A DNA stretch of 64,000 nucleotides from Parabacteroides merdae ATCC 43184 (GTDB lineage: Bacteria; Bacteroidota; Bacteroidia; Bacteroidales; Tannerellaceae). Positions 8,846-19,400 of the stretch are shown one piece after another. Location of the stretch: positions 1,798,001-1,862,000 of the forward strand of contig NZ_CP102286.1 of assembly GCF_025151215.1 (NCBI RefSeq), written 5' to 3'. The position numbers and the translations under genes were made by a program. Under the pieces are notes generated by a model that saw nothing but the letters and a program-made list of their open reading frames with translations, did not search any database and had not been told where the DNA came from. Each line of letters begins with the position of its first letter. The stretch's first letter is position 1.

Positions 8846-11800
8846 TTATTTCAACTCTTTAATGCGAATATTACGGAACTTGACAGGAGAGCCATGACCT
8901 AAGAAACCGATATGTCCTTTCTTATTGAACAGGCCCGGATGTTCCTTATGATCGGCAGTACCGTTCTTTGTCGCTTCGCGGATATTGCCTTCCATGATTA
9001 CCACCCCGTTGACCGTTACCTTGATGTTATCCCCATTAGCTACAATTTCTTCATAATTCCATTCACCCGCAGGTTTAAACGCACTATGATGTTCCGCCTT
9101 AGCCGGGATAATTCCATAAACGGAACCGTGATGCTGCAAAGGAGTAATATCCTTATAAATCGGATGTTCGCAATCCAGAATCTGGATTTCCATACCAACA
9201 TAAGCGGCATCCCCTTCCATCGGGGTACGGATACCGACACCGTTATTAGCACCCGGCGTCAACTGGAATTCGAAACGGTACACGAAGTTGCCATACTCGT
9301 CTTTCGTATACAGGTTTCCACCATAGCTCTTGCTCGGTATCATGGAAATGCAACCGTCTTCCAGGGTATAATCAACCGTGTTACCTGTCCATTCATGCAT
9401 ATTCGTACCGTCAAACAGAACTTTAAAACCTTCCTTCTCTTCTTCGGCTGAAAGCTTGAACGGTTCCTTGCGTTCGAGTTCTTTTACATAAATATTCCGG
9501 TAATAAACCTTGCTGCCATGAGCCTGCAATTCAATCTGTTCGACCGGGAAGATCGGGAGCTTGCGATCCCAATAGTTTTCCAGAATCACATCATCCACCA
9601 CTTTCTCTCCGTTCAGTACGACTGTCACACGGTCACCGACCATCTTGATGTAGAAACTGTTCCATTCACCCAACTTATTATCGGCCACTTTCGTCGGCTT
9701 GCTCTCGTTCATCTGGTTGTTGTATAATCCACCGGAACCGACTTGCGCTCCTACGTTTACACGCGAAGTATCCCATATCTGCACCTGAGGCGTACCACGC
9801 AAGTAAATACCGGCATCCGCTTCAGGACCGGCCGGATCAAGCATCCAGTCCACATACATTTCAAAATCACCGTATTGTTTTTCCGTGCACAGATTGTCAC
9901 CCTTGCCATTGAATATCAGCATACCGTCTTCCACGCTCCAGCCTTTACGCATGACCTCATCGGCTTTCGCCTGCTCTTTGGCCAACTGTCCCGGTTTCAT
10001 CTTCGCACGGGCAATCGGATTCTGTACCAGACCTTTCCAGCCGGTCAAATCCTTGCCATTGAACAAAGAAACGAATCCTTCACCTTGCGGCATCTCTGCC
10101 AGATGTTTCTTGATTGCTTCCCTTTGATAGCCGGCATCCGGATTGTCGAGCACCTCCATCACCTTATTCAACAGGGTACGGACATTCGCCCCCATATACT
10201 CCTTATTACCCAAAGCAATATTCATGACTGCATTGGCGGCCGCCTGTTGTACAGGTTTCTGATCCAGAAATTCGCCGGCATACAGCATACCCAAGAATGT
10301 TCCGGTTTTTTCAATCTGTTGTAAAATCGCGATCTTCTGTGCATCCGTTTTGGCAATTTCCATTGCCTTACGCAAGCTTAACAAACGGTTTTCACCTGTA
10401 AATGCCGGATTGGAAACCAGTTTCACATAAGTAGTGAGAGCCGGATCAAAATAGTTGGACGACGGGCTTTCCTTACAGATCGTATATAATTCGTCCGCCA
10501 CTTCAATACCCTTCCAGTTCAACAGGGCTTCGAAGGCTGCATCCCTTTTGACACCCGTATTAGAACGGAAACCTTTCACGACTGTCGCCAGCGCATCCGG
10601 TTGTCCGGTAGAAGCCAACACCAGATAATACAAATAATCTTTATTGCCGGCCTGCAACATACGACGTGTCACCGTTTCGACCCGGTCGGCAACCGGAAGA
10701 GAGGACAATGCTGAAATAACAGCCCGCTGCATGGGAGGAACAGCCAATGCGTCAGCCGTTTCCAGCATACCGCACATATTGGTTATATCACGTTCTCCCA
10801 CTACATCCTTCAAAGCCACATAAGCCGCGGCTTTCACTTCTGGAGAGCCTATCTGTATCTGATCAAGTACGGTATTGATATTGGCAGTAGCTTTGCGCAT
10901 GGCCAACAACTCAAGTCCAGCTATTTTTCCCGCATTAGCAGCAGAAGAGACGGCCTTTGCCACTGCCCCGTCGATATCTCCAGGGAAGGCAGCCAAAGCA
11001 TCCTGTCCCAACAGGACGACTTGCTTGTCATTGCTCTTCAGCAATTCGGCCAACGAAGGAATATAGGACTTATCGCCTATCTTCACCAATGTCCAGGTTG
11101 CAGCCTGCTTCACGTCAAAGTTAACATCACCGAGCTGCTCCAACAGGATCTGCTTGGCAGGAAGATCGAAACGAATTTCCAGATTCTGGATAATGTCATG
11201 TTTGACAGGTTTCTTGGCCTCGCGTCCGATCCAGTTCAAGATGTCTATTTTCAGTTCCGGTTTGGCTTTAGGAACCATTTTCATAAGTTCTATATACAAC
11301 TCTTTATCTGCAAAACCGGAAGCATAGCTCAAAGCCGCATTCCGGTAGTTCTTGCTCGGATCTTTCATGGCAGCAATAACCATCTTAGATACTTTAGCCG
11401 GTTCCTCGGCTGCTAAAAGTATTTGCAAGGCAGCTTCCCGTGTCTGCTCCTGTCCGGCTTTAGCCGCTGCTTTCTGCAATTTCTTTGCAGCTTTCATCAC
11501 CGCATCACGATCACTCTGGACCAATCGCTTCAACAAAGCGATATAAGCTTCGTTGGCACCAGTCACTTCCATCGTGTAACCGGCATTCTCGGCCGCTTTT
11601 GCTAACACTGGCAATGAATTAGAACTTCCGACACAACTCAAGGCATACAATACCTCTTTCTGCATATTCGGATCAGACGCTCCCTGCAATACCAACAAAA
11701 CAGGTTCAGCCCCATCCACCCGGGCATCGGCAATCGCACGGATCACATCCTTTTGTGTTTTAGAAGAACCGGTACGACTCTTCAAAGCAGCAACCAATGC

Positions 11801-12298
11801 CTGACCTGCTTTTTGACTGCCATTAGAAGCCAGCGCACGAGCGGCGGGACCGCTCAACGACTCATCGTTCAGATAAGAAGCCAGTACATCTATACATTCG
11901 TCTTTCCCCAACATCTGAAGTTGGCGGATAATAAACGCTTTTGTTTCACGCTCGTTCACCATTTCCAAAGCCTTCAGATAAGCCTTTGCAGTCACTAACC
12001 GGGCATTCTCCTCCCCTTTCGCCATGACATAATGCGTAAGACCACTCAAAGCGTAGTCGACATTTGCGTTACTGCCTTTGCCCGGAGCATTTATCATGTT
12101 TACCAGCATCAGAACACCTTCTTCGCCAGTAGAACTCAAATCACCAATCAATTTATTGTACGCCGCTTGTTTCGCCGCAGGCATCTGAGCCAACACATCG
12201 GCAGCGGTCGTTTTGGCCGTACGGTTGGCCGGAGTCTGCGCCATCAGCATGCTTCCGCAAAGCAACAGGGCAGCTATTGAAATATATGCTTTTCTCAT
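8846..12298 (-). CDS. Exported HEAT-repeat protein with two DUF1080 (3-keto-disaccharide hydrolase-type) domains
   Basis: A 1150-residue exported protein: signal peptide (MRKAYISIAALLLCGSMLMAQ), then a long alpha-helical HEAT-like solenoid (about 30-735) with repeated 'AAxALxxIGD' units such as VNFDVKQAATWTLVKIGD. Two DUF1080 domains follow, starting with FVSLFNGKDLTGWKG (about 740-945) and FKVLFDGTNMHEWTGN (about 950-1150). DUF1080 has a concanavalin-like fold; characterised members act on 3-keto-glycosides. The HEAT part probably serves as a scaffold. It is the last gene of a three-gene unit with a Gfo/Idh/MocA oxidoreductase and a sugar-isomerase-like protein, which fits oxidise-then-cleave chemistry on glycosides in the periplasm. 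The reaction itself is inferred. Confidence 0.85.
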   Translation of the reverse strand: MRKAYISIAALLLCGSMLMAQTPANRTAKTTAADVLAQMPAAKQAAYNKLIGDLSSTGEEGVLMLVNMINAPGKGSNANVDYALSGLTHYVMAKGEENARLVTAKAYLKALEMVNERETKAFIIRQLQMLGKDECIDVLASYLNDESLSGPAARALASNGSQKAGQALVAALKSRTGSSKTQKDVIRAIADARVDGAEPVLLVLQGASDPNMQKEVLYALSCVGSSNSLPVLAKAAENAGYTMEVTGANEAYIALLKRLVQSDRDAVMKAAKKLQKAAAKAGQEQTREAALQILLAAEEPAKVSKMVIAAMKDPSKNYRNAALSYASGFADKELYIELMKMVPKAKPELKIDILNWIGREAKKPVKHDIIQNLEIRFDLPAKQILLEQLGDVNFDVKQAATWTLVKIGDKSYIPSLAELLKSNDKQVVLLGQDALAAFPGDIDGAVAKAVSSAANAGKIAGLELLAMRKATANINTVLDQIQIGSPEVKAAAYVALKDVVGERDITNMCGMLETADALAVPPMQRAVISALSSLPVADRVETVTRRMLQAGNKDYLYYLVLASTGQPDALATVVKGFRSNTGVKRDAAFEALLNWKGIEVADELYTICKESPSSNYFDPALTTYVKLVSNPAFTGENRLLSLRKAMEIAKTDAQKIAILQQIEKTGTFLGMLYAGEFLDQKPVQQAAANAVMNIALGNKEYMGANVRTLLNKVMEVLDNPDAGYQREAIKKHLAEMPQGEGFVSLFNGKDLTGWKGLVQNPIARAKMKPGQLAKEQAKADEVMRKGWSVEDGMLIFNGKGDNLCTEKQYGDFEMYVDWMLDPAGPEADAGIYLRGTPQVQIWDTSRVNVGAQVGSGGLYNNQMNESKPTKVADNKLGEWNSFYIKMVGDRVTVVLNGEKVVDDVILENYWDRKLPIFPVEQIELQAHGSKVYYRNIYVKELERKEPFKLSAEEEKEGFKVLFDGTNMHEWTGNTVDYTLEDGCISMIPSKSYGGNLYTKDEYGNFVYRFEFQLTPGANNGVGIRTPMEGDAAYVGMEIQILDCEHPIYKDITPLQHHGSVYGIIPAKAEHHSAFKPAGEWNYEEIVANGDNIKVTVNGVVIMEGNIREATKNGTADHKEHPGLFNKKGHIGFLGHGSPVKFRNIRIKELK

Positions 12299-12316
12299 AT
12301 TATTATCTATTTATGT

Positions 12317-12348
12317 AATTGTCAATTGTTAATTATCAATTGTCAATT
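12317..12348. repeat. Direct repeat AATTGTCAATT
   Basis: Two 11-base copies, at 12317-12327 and 12338-12348, flank GTTAATTATC in the short gap between two genes. Similar CAATTGTCAATT strings are common intergenic filler in Bacteroidetes, and no function is evident. Confidence 0.6.
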
Positions 12349-12350
12349 CG

Positions 12351-13607
12351 TTATATATTCCAGGGTGCTCTCATCGGCTGGTCCAGCAAACGATTTGCAG
12401 CCTCGTCGTCAATAAATTCAAGTTTTACAGGATCGAAATTCAGCGTCCGGTTCAAACGCAGAGCCACTGCTCCCATATTGACAATAGTAGCCGAACGGAA
12501 ACCATTCTTTTCGTTCAGGGCGAAAGGCTGGCGTGTCTTCACACATTCTATAAAGTCCGTAACCTGAGGTTCGGGTTCGGGGAAATCGGCAAGTTTCCTC
12601 TCCCAATCGGGAATATCGCATACAAAATTTTTATAAACATTACCCTTCGGTCCGGCAATATACGGCGTATTCGGATCACCGAAGTCCCCCCCCCAAAGGA
12701 CAATCTGACAACCATCGTCATACGTGTAGGTAATGGAACGCCAAGTACCGACAGCATCCGGATGCTGTTGCGGGGCATCAACCTCCACTTTAATAGGACT
12801 GGTATCGTCTTTACCTAGTATATATTGTACGGGGTCGATGTAATGCTGCCCCATGTCTCCGAGCCCTCCACCGTCATAATCCCAGTATCCGCGGAAAGTC
12901 TGGTGTACGCGATGCGGGTTATAAGGCTTGTAAGGAGCCGGGCCGAGCCACATGTCGTAGTCCAACTCTGCCGGAACCGGTTGCGGTTCGAGATATTCTT
13001 TTCCTACCCAGAAAAACTTCCAGTTGAAACCGGTATGCGCACTGATCGTCACCTTCAACGGCCATCCCAACAATCCGCTTTGCACCAGTTTCTTCAACGG
13101 TTTGACAGGAGTGCCCAGTCCATAGAACTGGTCTGTAAAACGGAACCATGTATTCAGGCGGAACATACGTCCGTATTGCTGTACGGCCTCCATCACACGC
13201 TTTCCTTCACCGATCGTACGCGTCATCGGCTTTTCACACCAGATGTCTTTCCCGGCTTTAGCGGCCTCGACAGACATGATACCATGCCAATGAGGTGGAG
13301 TGGCGATGTGCACAATATCGACATTCGGGTCCAGAATCAAATCGCGGAAATCATGATAAGCGGCTATTTTTTCCTTCACCAGTTTCTTTCCCAATTCAAG
13401 GTGATTTTTATCAACGTCACAAACGGCAACCAAACGTGTACCGGCATAATTGACATGGCCTCTTCCCATCCCTCCGGTACCAATAATACCTTTAGTCAAT
13501 TGATCACTCGGAGCGATATACCCATTTCCCAATACGTGACGCGGCACAATCGAAAAGAGCGCAACCCCTCCAAGAGTTTTCAGAAAACCTCTTCTGCTTG
13601 TTCTCAT
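12351..13607 (-). CDS. Gfo/Idh/MocA-family oxidoreductase with a twin-arginine-like leader
   Basis: An NAD(P)-dependent sugar dehydrogenase-like protein of 418 residues. The leader MRTSRRGFLKTLGGVALFS resembles a Tat signal, suggesting export with bound cofactor. The Rossmann motif is IGTGGMGRGH, VAVCDVD is the second strand, and CEKPMTRT carries the conserved EKP. The C-terminal half is the substrate-binding sheet domain. It sits between an isomerase-like gene (69-base gap) and the DUF1080 gene (52-base gap), so it is probably the oxidation step of a glycoside-processing set. A run of nine G on the coding strand (12686-12694 on the plus strand) falls inside the gene and could slip. The substrate is not known. 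Confidence 0.87.
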   Translation of the reverse strand: MRTSRRGFLKTLGGVALFSIVPRHVLGNGYIAPSDQLTKGIIGTGGMGRGHVNYAGTRLVAVCDVDKNHLELGKKLVKEKIAAYHDFRDLILDPNVDIVHIATPPHWHGIMSVEAAKAGKDIWCEKPMTRTIGEGKRVMEAVQQYGRMFRLNTWFRFTDQFYGLGTPVKPLKKLVQSGLLGWPLKVTISAHTGFNWKFFWVGKEYLEPQPVPAELDYDMWLGPAPYKPYNPHRVHQTFRGYWDYDGGGLGDMGQHYIDPVQYILGKDDTSPIKVEVDAPQQHPDAVGTWRSITYTYDDGCQIVLWGGDFGDPNTPYIAGPKGNVYKNFVCDIPDWERKLADFPEPEPQVTDFIECVKTRQPFALNEKNGFRSATIVNMGAVALRLNRTLNFDPVKLEFIDDEAANRLLDQPMRAPWNI

Positions 13608-13676
13608 AGTAAATTATAATTTATATAGATTAGCAACCTATTATTTTAATAATATAAATAATATCTGACAAATATA

Positions 13677-14570
13677 CTAATTATCTAATAATCCTTGCAG
13701 ATATTCACGTGTTTTTATCACATAATCATGTCTTGCACCATTCAATTCGCATTCAATAGTCAATGCTCCTTGAAATCCTTGCTTCTTCAGTTCTGCAATG
13801 ACAGCCGGGAAATTCACCTCTCCGGTAGGAATGGGTACTTCAGCTCCCAATTCATACGGATTGTTCGGGTCCGGATATCTACCGTCTTTAGCATGGAATT
13901 CCTTAATAAGGCTGCCGAACTGCTTCACGGCATCAAGAGAATTCGCTTTTCCGTACATCAATAAATTAGCCAGGTCGCAATTGATAAACACATTACCTGT
14001 AGCGATATCTTTAATGGCACGAATCAAAGTCGTCGGCGTTTCCTGTCCGGTCTCAAAATAGATCATCACACCGCGCTGCTTGGCATAATTCGCCAAATCC
14101 TGCATGACCTTGATAAAATCTTTATATTGTTCGGAAGAGGGATCTTCCGGTATAAAACCGAAATGAGAGTGCATAGCGGGAATTTCCGCCATTGCACAGA
14201 AATCAATCATTTCATGATATACTTTAATTTTTTCTGCCCGTTCTTCTTTTGGCACTAGACCAATCGTAGCCGGTCCCTGGCGAAAATTCCAAACACAATG
14301 GCTTCCGGGCACACCGACAACCGTTGTTACCTTTATATTATGTTTCTTGGAGGCCGCCTTTACTTTTTCAGCAAAATCTTTTGTAAACTTGTTTTTCTGA
14401 TAATTAAGTTCACAAGAACCAAATCCCTGATCATGCAAATCCTTAAAGCTTTTATCTACATCGCCCAAGTCATATTGGATAACCCCAATCGTTATCTTAT
14501 CCTGAGCCATCATTCCGGAACACACAAACAGCAATGCAAAAATCAATAAAGAGAATTTAGTTTTCATCAT
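13677..14570 (-). CDS. Exported sugar phosphate isomerase/epimerase-like TIM barrel
   Basis: A 297-residue protein of the xylose-isomerase-like TIM-barrel (AP endonuclease 2) superfamily. A signal peptide (MMKTKFSLLIFALLFVCSGMMAQ) places it in the periplasm, unlike ordinary sugar-phosphate isomerases. MIYFETGQETPTT, FINCDLANLLMYG, EFHAKDGRY and ALTIECELNGARHDY supply the usual Glu, Asp, His and Glu metal ligands of this fold. It is the first gene of the three-gene unit with the oxidoreductase and the DUF1080 protein. Relatives in such clusters act as epimerases, hydratases or lyases on keto-sugars; which one applies here is not visible. The upstream SusD gene is separated by a terminator. Confidence 0.82.
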   Translation of the reverse strand: MMKTKFSLLIFALLFVCSGMMAQDKITIGVIQYDLGDVDKSFKDLHDQGFGSCELNYQKNKFTKDFAEKVKAASKKHNIKVTTVVGVPGSHCVWNFRQGPATIGLVPKEERAEKIKVYHEMIDFCAMAEIPAMHSHFGFIPEDPSSEQYKDFIKVMQDLANYAKQRGVMIYFETGQETPTTLIRAIKDIATGNVFINCDLANLLMYGKANSLDAVKQFGSLIKEFHAKDGRYPDPNNPYELGAEVPIPTGEVNFPAVIAELKKQGFQGALTIECELNGARHDYVIKTREYLQGLLDN

Positions 14571-14600
14571 CTGATATAGATTAAGTTATAAATAAAGAAA

Positions 14601-14651
14601 ATTAAAAAGAGGGACAACCAAAGGGTTGTAAGTCTTTTTGGCCTCCCTCTT
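14601..14651 (-). terminator. Terminator after the first SusC/SusD operon
   Basis: On the minus strand AAGAGGGA pairs with TCCCTCTT, enclosing a second ACAACC/GGTTGT stem, and is followed by a T-rich tail. It lies between the SusD gene and the isomerase-like gene. Confidence 0.7.
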
Positions 14652-14678
14652 CATTTATGAAAAAACAAAAGTAATAAT

Positions 14679-16460
14679 TTATTCCATTGTCGGATTAAAA
14701 GTTCCGCCCCAATTATTGTTTTGTTCGAGATTCGGATTTTCCAATATTTTACTTTCTTGGATTGGAAAGAAATAATAGGATTCTTGAATTAAGAATTTAT
14801 TTTCAGCAATAGCACTGATAGGAACCATTCTAAGAACATATTTGAAATTTTCAGGAGTCAACAAATAGGAATTCGCTTTTCTCTGAGCCTCTGTTATCGT
14901 CATTTCAGATCCATCTTCATTAATAGCAATCGCTTCAATTCCATATTTTTGTAATCCATTTAATTGCATCATATTACGAGTTCTTCTAAGATCCATAAAA
15001 CGATGCCCTTCAAAACAAAGTTCCACATTACGTTCATCCAAAATTGCCTGTCGAATTTCTTCTCGACCACCAACTTTTAATCCATACAATCCATCCTCTC
15101 CGGCTTCGATCCCTGCACGCTTCCGGATTTGCTTCAACATATCAACTGCAACATCCCGGTGCCCCACTTCATTAGCCGCTTCTGCATAAATAAACATAAC
15201 TTCTGCTAATCTCATAAATGGATAATCATGATCAAAAGTAGATACCAAATCTTGACTCAAAGAAACATCAGAACCTTTACGGACATACATCCCACTAATA
15301 ACGTCATTTTGCGTAGCTGTACTTCCTACATTCGGATTAATTCCATATGAATCCTCCCGAACAGCAATCCCAACAGATGTATATTGACGGTATCCAGTCG
15401 ATGTACCAGATACGGGATACAAAGCTGCGTTATATAAAATACAATCTTCAAACCGAGGATCTCTATTCATCCAATATCTCTGTAAAAAAACATCCTCATT
15501 TCCTACATAATACTTGCCAGTTGGATCATCAAAGCTTTTACCATCTAACATTGGAAAAGCTTTTACCATATCCCAAGTTGGCGTGTTATTAGCATTACTC
15601 CGACTCAATGAAGCCGGTCGAATCGTATTCTCCCAACCTGCAGTTTTATCAGGATTACTATATATAATAGGAAATACAACCTCCGAGTTCCCATCCACAA
15701 GCCAATTGTCACTATATTTATCGGTCAATTTAATTCCTTGAGAGATACAAAAATCATAAGCTTCTTTTGCTGCCTCATATGCTTCATTCCAATACTTATT
15801 ATCATATCTATTTGAAGGATTAAATTGCGGAGAAGCTTTATAAAGTAACATTTTCGCCTTATAAGCCTTTGCAAAGCACTGATCTATACGTCCATAATCA
15901 TTTCCTTTCGCTTTTGCAGGAAGCAAACTAATAGCATCATCCAGATCTTTTATAAGCAAATCAAAACACTCAGCTGTAGAATTTCGAGTCACAAATAAAT
16001 CGTCCTTATCTTTATCCTGTACTTTTGTAATATAAGGCATTCCCCCATGATAAACAATCATTTCACCATATTGATAAGCTCTCATAAAAAGCATTTGTCC
16101 TGTCAAGCTATTTTTTACAGACTCAGAACAAGTCCCTTCAGCAAGATACTCTATTCCTAAATTTATATTACGTATATTCGTATAATTCCAACGTTTATAG
16201 CCACTACCAGAAGTCGTAATCGTGCTTAACATAAAAGGAATACCTGTCTGTTGTTCGGCCGTATTATCTGCACCAGTATCCCAACCTTTAAAAATATCTC
16301 CATAAAGATCTGTAACATATGCAGTTGCCAAATTATCATCATTCCAAACCAATTCAGCATCATAATTCCACAAATTCGATATATCTAAGCTATTGCATCC
16401 ATTAAAAAATAGAACGATAGCCAAACCGACTAATGAATCTTTTAATTTATTCAGTTTCAT
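14679..16460 (-). CDS. SusD/RagB-family glycan-binding lipoprotein (module 1)
   Basis: A surface lipoprotein of 593 residues that captures a ligand and caps its SusC partner. The lipobox is LFFNGC (Cys22). The TPR-rich core includes ARAYQYGEMI and FPMLDGKSFDDPTGKYYVGN. The SusD C-terminal signature appears as ERNVELCFEGHRFMDLRRT, followed by a PIQESKILENPNLEQNNNW tail. It starts 11 bases after the SusC stop, the same spacing as in module 2. The coding sequence is visibly richer in A+T than the flanking metabolic genes, which could mean transfer or simple drift. The ligand is unknown; the neighbouring downstream genes suggest an oligosaccharide or glycoside. Confidence 0.93.
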   Translation of the reverse strand: MKLNKLKDSLVGLAIVLFFNGCNSLDISNLWNYDAELVWNDDNLATAYVTDLYGDIFKGWDTGADNTAEQQTGIPFMLSTITTSGSGYKRWNYTNIRNINLGIEYLAEGTCSESVKNSLTGQMLFMRAYQYGEMIVYHGGMPYITKVQDKDKDDLFVTRNSTAECFDLLIKDLDDAISLLPAKAKGNDYGRIDQCFAKAYKAKMLLYKASPQFNPSNRYDNKYWNEAYEAAKEAYDFCISQGIKLTDKYSDNWLVDGNSEVVFPIIYSNPDKTAGWENTIRPASLSRSNANNTPTWDMVKAFPMLDGKSFDDPTGKYYVGNEDVFLQRYWMNRDPRFEDCILYNAALYPVSGTSTGYRQYTSVGIAVREDSYGINPNVGSTATQNDVISGMYVRKGSDVSLSQDLVSTFDHDYPFMRLAEVMFIYAEAANEVGHRDVAVDMLKQIRKRAGIEAGEDGLYGLKVGGREEIRQAILDERNVELCFEGHRFMDLRRTRNMMQLNGLQKYGIEAIAINEDGSEMTITEAQRKANSYLLTPENFKYVLRMVPISAIAENKFLIQESYYFFPIQESKILENPNLEQNNNWGGTFNPTME

Positions 16461-16471
16461 AATTTCAACTT

Positions 16472-19400
16472 TTAGAATGAAAAATTAAGTCCAAATGTAA
16501 ATGATCTCATCAAAGGAAATGAATCATAATATTTTTGCTCCGGATCCATGAATTCATTCATGGCCGATATAGAAAACAAATTTGTTGCATTCATAAACAC
16601 CTGAGCATGAAGTAATCCCAGCGGACGTAAGATCGAAGCTGGCAAATTATACCCTATATTCAAATTTTTTAAGCGAACATAAGCTCCATTACGCATCCAA
16701 AAATCTGTATTTCCATAACCCGACTCATACTGATTTTTACCGATCACCCGAGGATAAACACCATTTGGATTTTCAGGACTCCAACATTTATCACTAGTCC
16801 AAATTGGATAATAAGGACGAGTGTTTCCGCCATATTGCGGAATACCTTTAGTTGCATCACAACCAACTAGACGATCATAGCTACCCACTCCTTGGAAATG
16901 CATGTCGATTGTTATTCCTTTCCAACTAAAACTTCCCCCAAAACCATAATTAATACGAGGAGTTCCATTTTCACTTAGTAAATTATAAGCGTCATTTCCA
17001 TCAATCTTTCCATCCGGTCCTAAAGAATAACCATCACCACGAGTATCTTGGAACAAAAGTCCACCCAAATAAGGATCTCGTCCATATTGTTTAAAACCTT
17101 TAGCAATCAACTCATCAACTTCTGCTTGATCTGTCAATAAATGATCTACCTTCAATCCTGTAATACGACCTGCCGACATACCGACCAAAGATAAATCCTT
17201 TAGATTTCCCGTCATGTAAATAACAGATTCGTCTAATACATCCCAACGATCTTTAGAATATCCGATATTCATATACAAAGAATAATTTATGCCATGTTGC
17301 ACTTTATCTCTCCAAGTCAAAGTAAACTCCCCTCCTCTCCATGAACGTTCTGCATAATTTTCAGGGGCTAAAGAAGCACCATAAGTACTAGGCAAAGTAG
17401 TAGTTCGAGACCCCAAAATATCTGTTTCTTTCCGATAAAAGCCATCGATCGTTCCGCTCAATCTATTACTCAACAGAGTAAAATCTATTCCTCCATTAAT
17501 TGTTGCCGATGTGGCCCAAGTTAAATCAGTAGTAGGCATACTACCCGTTTGAATACCATTTGCCAATCCTTTTCCAAACATATAACTACTTCCGGTAGTA
17601 TACCTTTCTATGTATTGAAAATACCCAATCGATTTATTAGAAGTATTCAAATCATTACCAGTCGTACCATAAGAAGCACGTATTTTCAAATCATCAAGCC
17701 ACTCCGAAGTATTTTCCATAAAAGCTTCCCTGCTAATACGCCATCCAAGAGAAGCTGAAGGGAAAAAACCCCATCGGCGATCTTTCGGAAACTTATTATT
17801 TCCATCATAACGAAATGAAAATTCTGCCATATATTTGGAATCATAATTATAAGTAGCACGTCCAATCCAAGAAAGATGCGAACCTAAATTTTCGGATTCA
17901 TTAACAGAGACTGTCCGTCTTTCTGGATCTGTAGAAAATACAAACCACTGATCATAATCTGTCAAAGGATCATTAGCTGTAGCATAGATCGCTTCACCTT
18001 GACTTTCTGCTTGTTCAAAAGTAATCATTCCACCGACTTCATGTTTTCCGAATGAATTTTTGTAGTTTAATGTCCAGTCAAATTGTTCATTCCAAAACTG
18101 ACGAGCACCATACGTTAAGTTCTCATAGTTAGAACCAAATGTATAAATATTATATTTATTCAAATCTAATGGTCCCGGTATAAATCTGTTATCAGGATCT
18201 CCAGACTGAAAATTATATGCTTTTTGATGAGACATATACTTCTTACGAGCATAGTCGTTTATAATGTAATTTCCCGTGATTTTAGTTGACAATCCCGGCA
18301 AAATTTTACCTAAATCAATATTTAAAGATAAAATTCCATTCACATTACGCCTACGTGTCTTAATATAACGGTCACCTAACACAACATCAGCAACATTCCA
18401 ACCTTTAAAGTTGCTTACATCCGGATAAATTGGATAATCTGTTTTTTCATTCGCAGGAGTACCATCTAAATAAGCATAAGAAGGAACTGTTCTCAAACAA
18501 TTAAATGTAGTCCGATAAAAATCAAATATATCTTCACTATCATCTCCACTTCCTGGCCAATTAAATCGTCTATCATCTTTTTGATATCCAGATATATTTG
18601 CATTCAAAGATATATATTTAGACAAATTCACTGTTAAGTTTGAACGGAAAGAGTATTTATTATTTTCCAAGTTTTTATAAGAGCCTTCTTCTCTGATAAA
18701 GTTGCCTAACACATAATATTTTACCTTTTCTGTTCCTCCTGTAGCACTAATAGAATGCTTCGTATTCCACGGATTCTGCCAAATCAAATCATTGACATTA
18801 TAATCATGTGTTTTTGCATATTCCATCTCTTCTTCATTATTCGGTAAAGGCAACCCGTTTGCTTCAGCAACCAAATTCTGATACACCAATTCTTTATAAG
18901 CACTCATTTCATCCGAAAAAAGCTTACGCGTTGGCCTATTAAATGTGTAAGATCCTTGATATTCAAATTTAGGTTTACCCATTGCATCTGCACCAGACTT
19001 CGTTGTCACCAACACAACCCCATTTCCAGCTTTAGACCCATAAACAGAAGCTGTAGCAGCATCTTTCAAAAAACTAAGTTGGTCTATTTCATTTGGCTCA
19101 AGAGCATCAAATGCGGCCTTATCCCTAATAATCCCATCAATAACAAACAACGGATCTCCGAAGCCACCACGCATACGGATTTCAGAACTAGCCCCCATAA
19201 AGCCAGAACTTCCAACAATAGTCAACCCAGGAGCACGTCCAGCTAACGTATTTGATAAATTAGTTGTTGAAATCGTTGAGAGCTCTTCCGTTTTCACATT
19301 CGTTATTGCACCAGTTAAATTAACCTTTTTTTCAACACCATATCCAATTACAATAACTTCATCCAATTTCTGAGTATCCTCAAGCAGTGTTATCTGATAA

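Noticed and set aside
14666..14673. TACTTTTG box on the minus strand upstream of the isomerase-like gene
   Set aside because: It matches TAnnTTTG, but the SusCD terminator would lie between it and the gene, so it is probably chance in AT-rich sequence.
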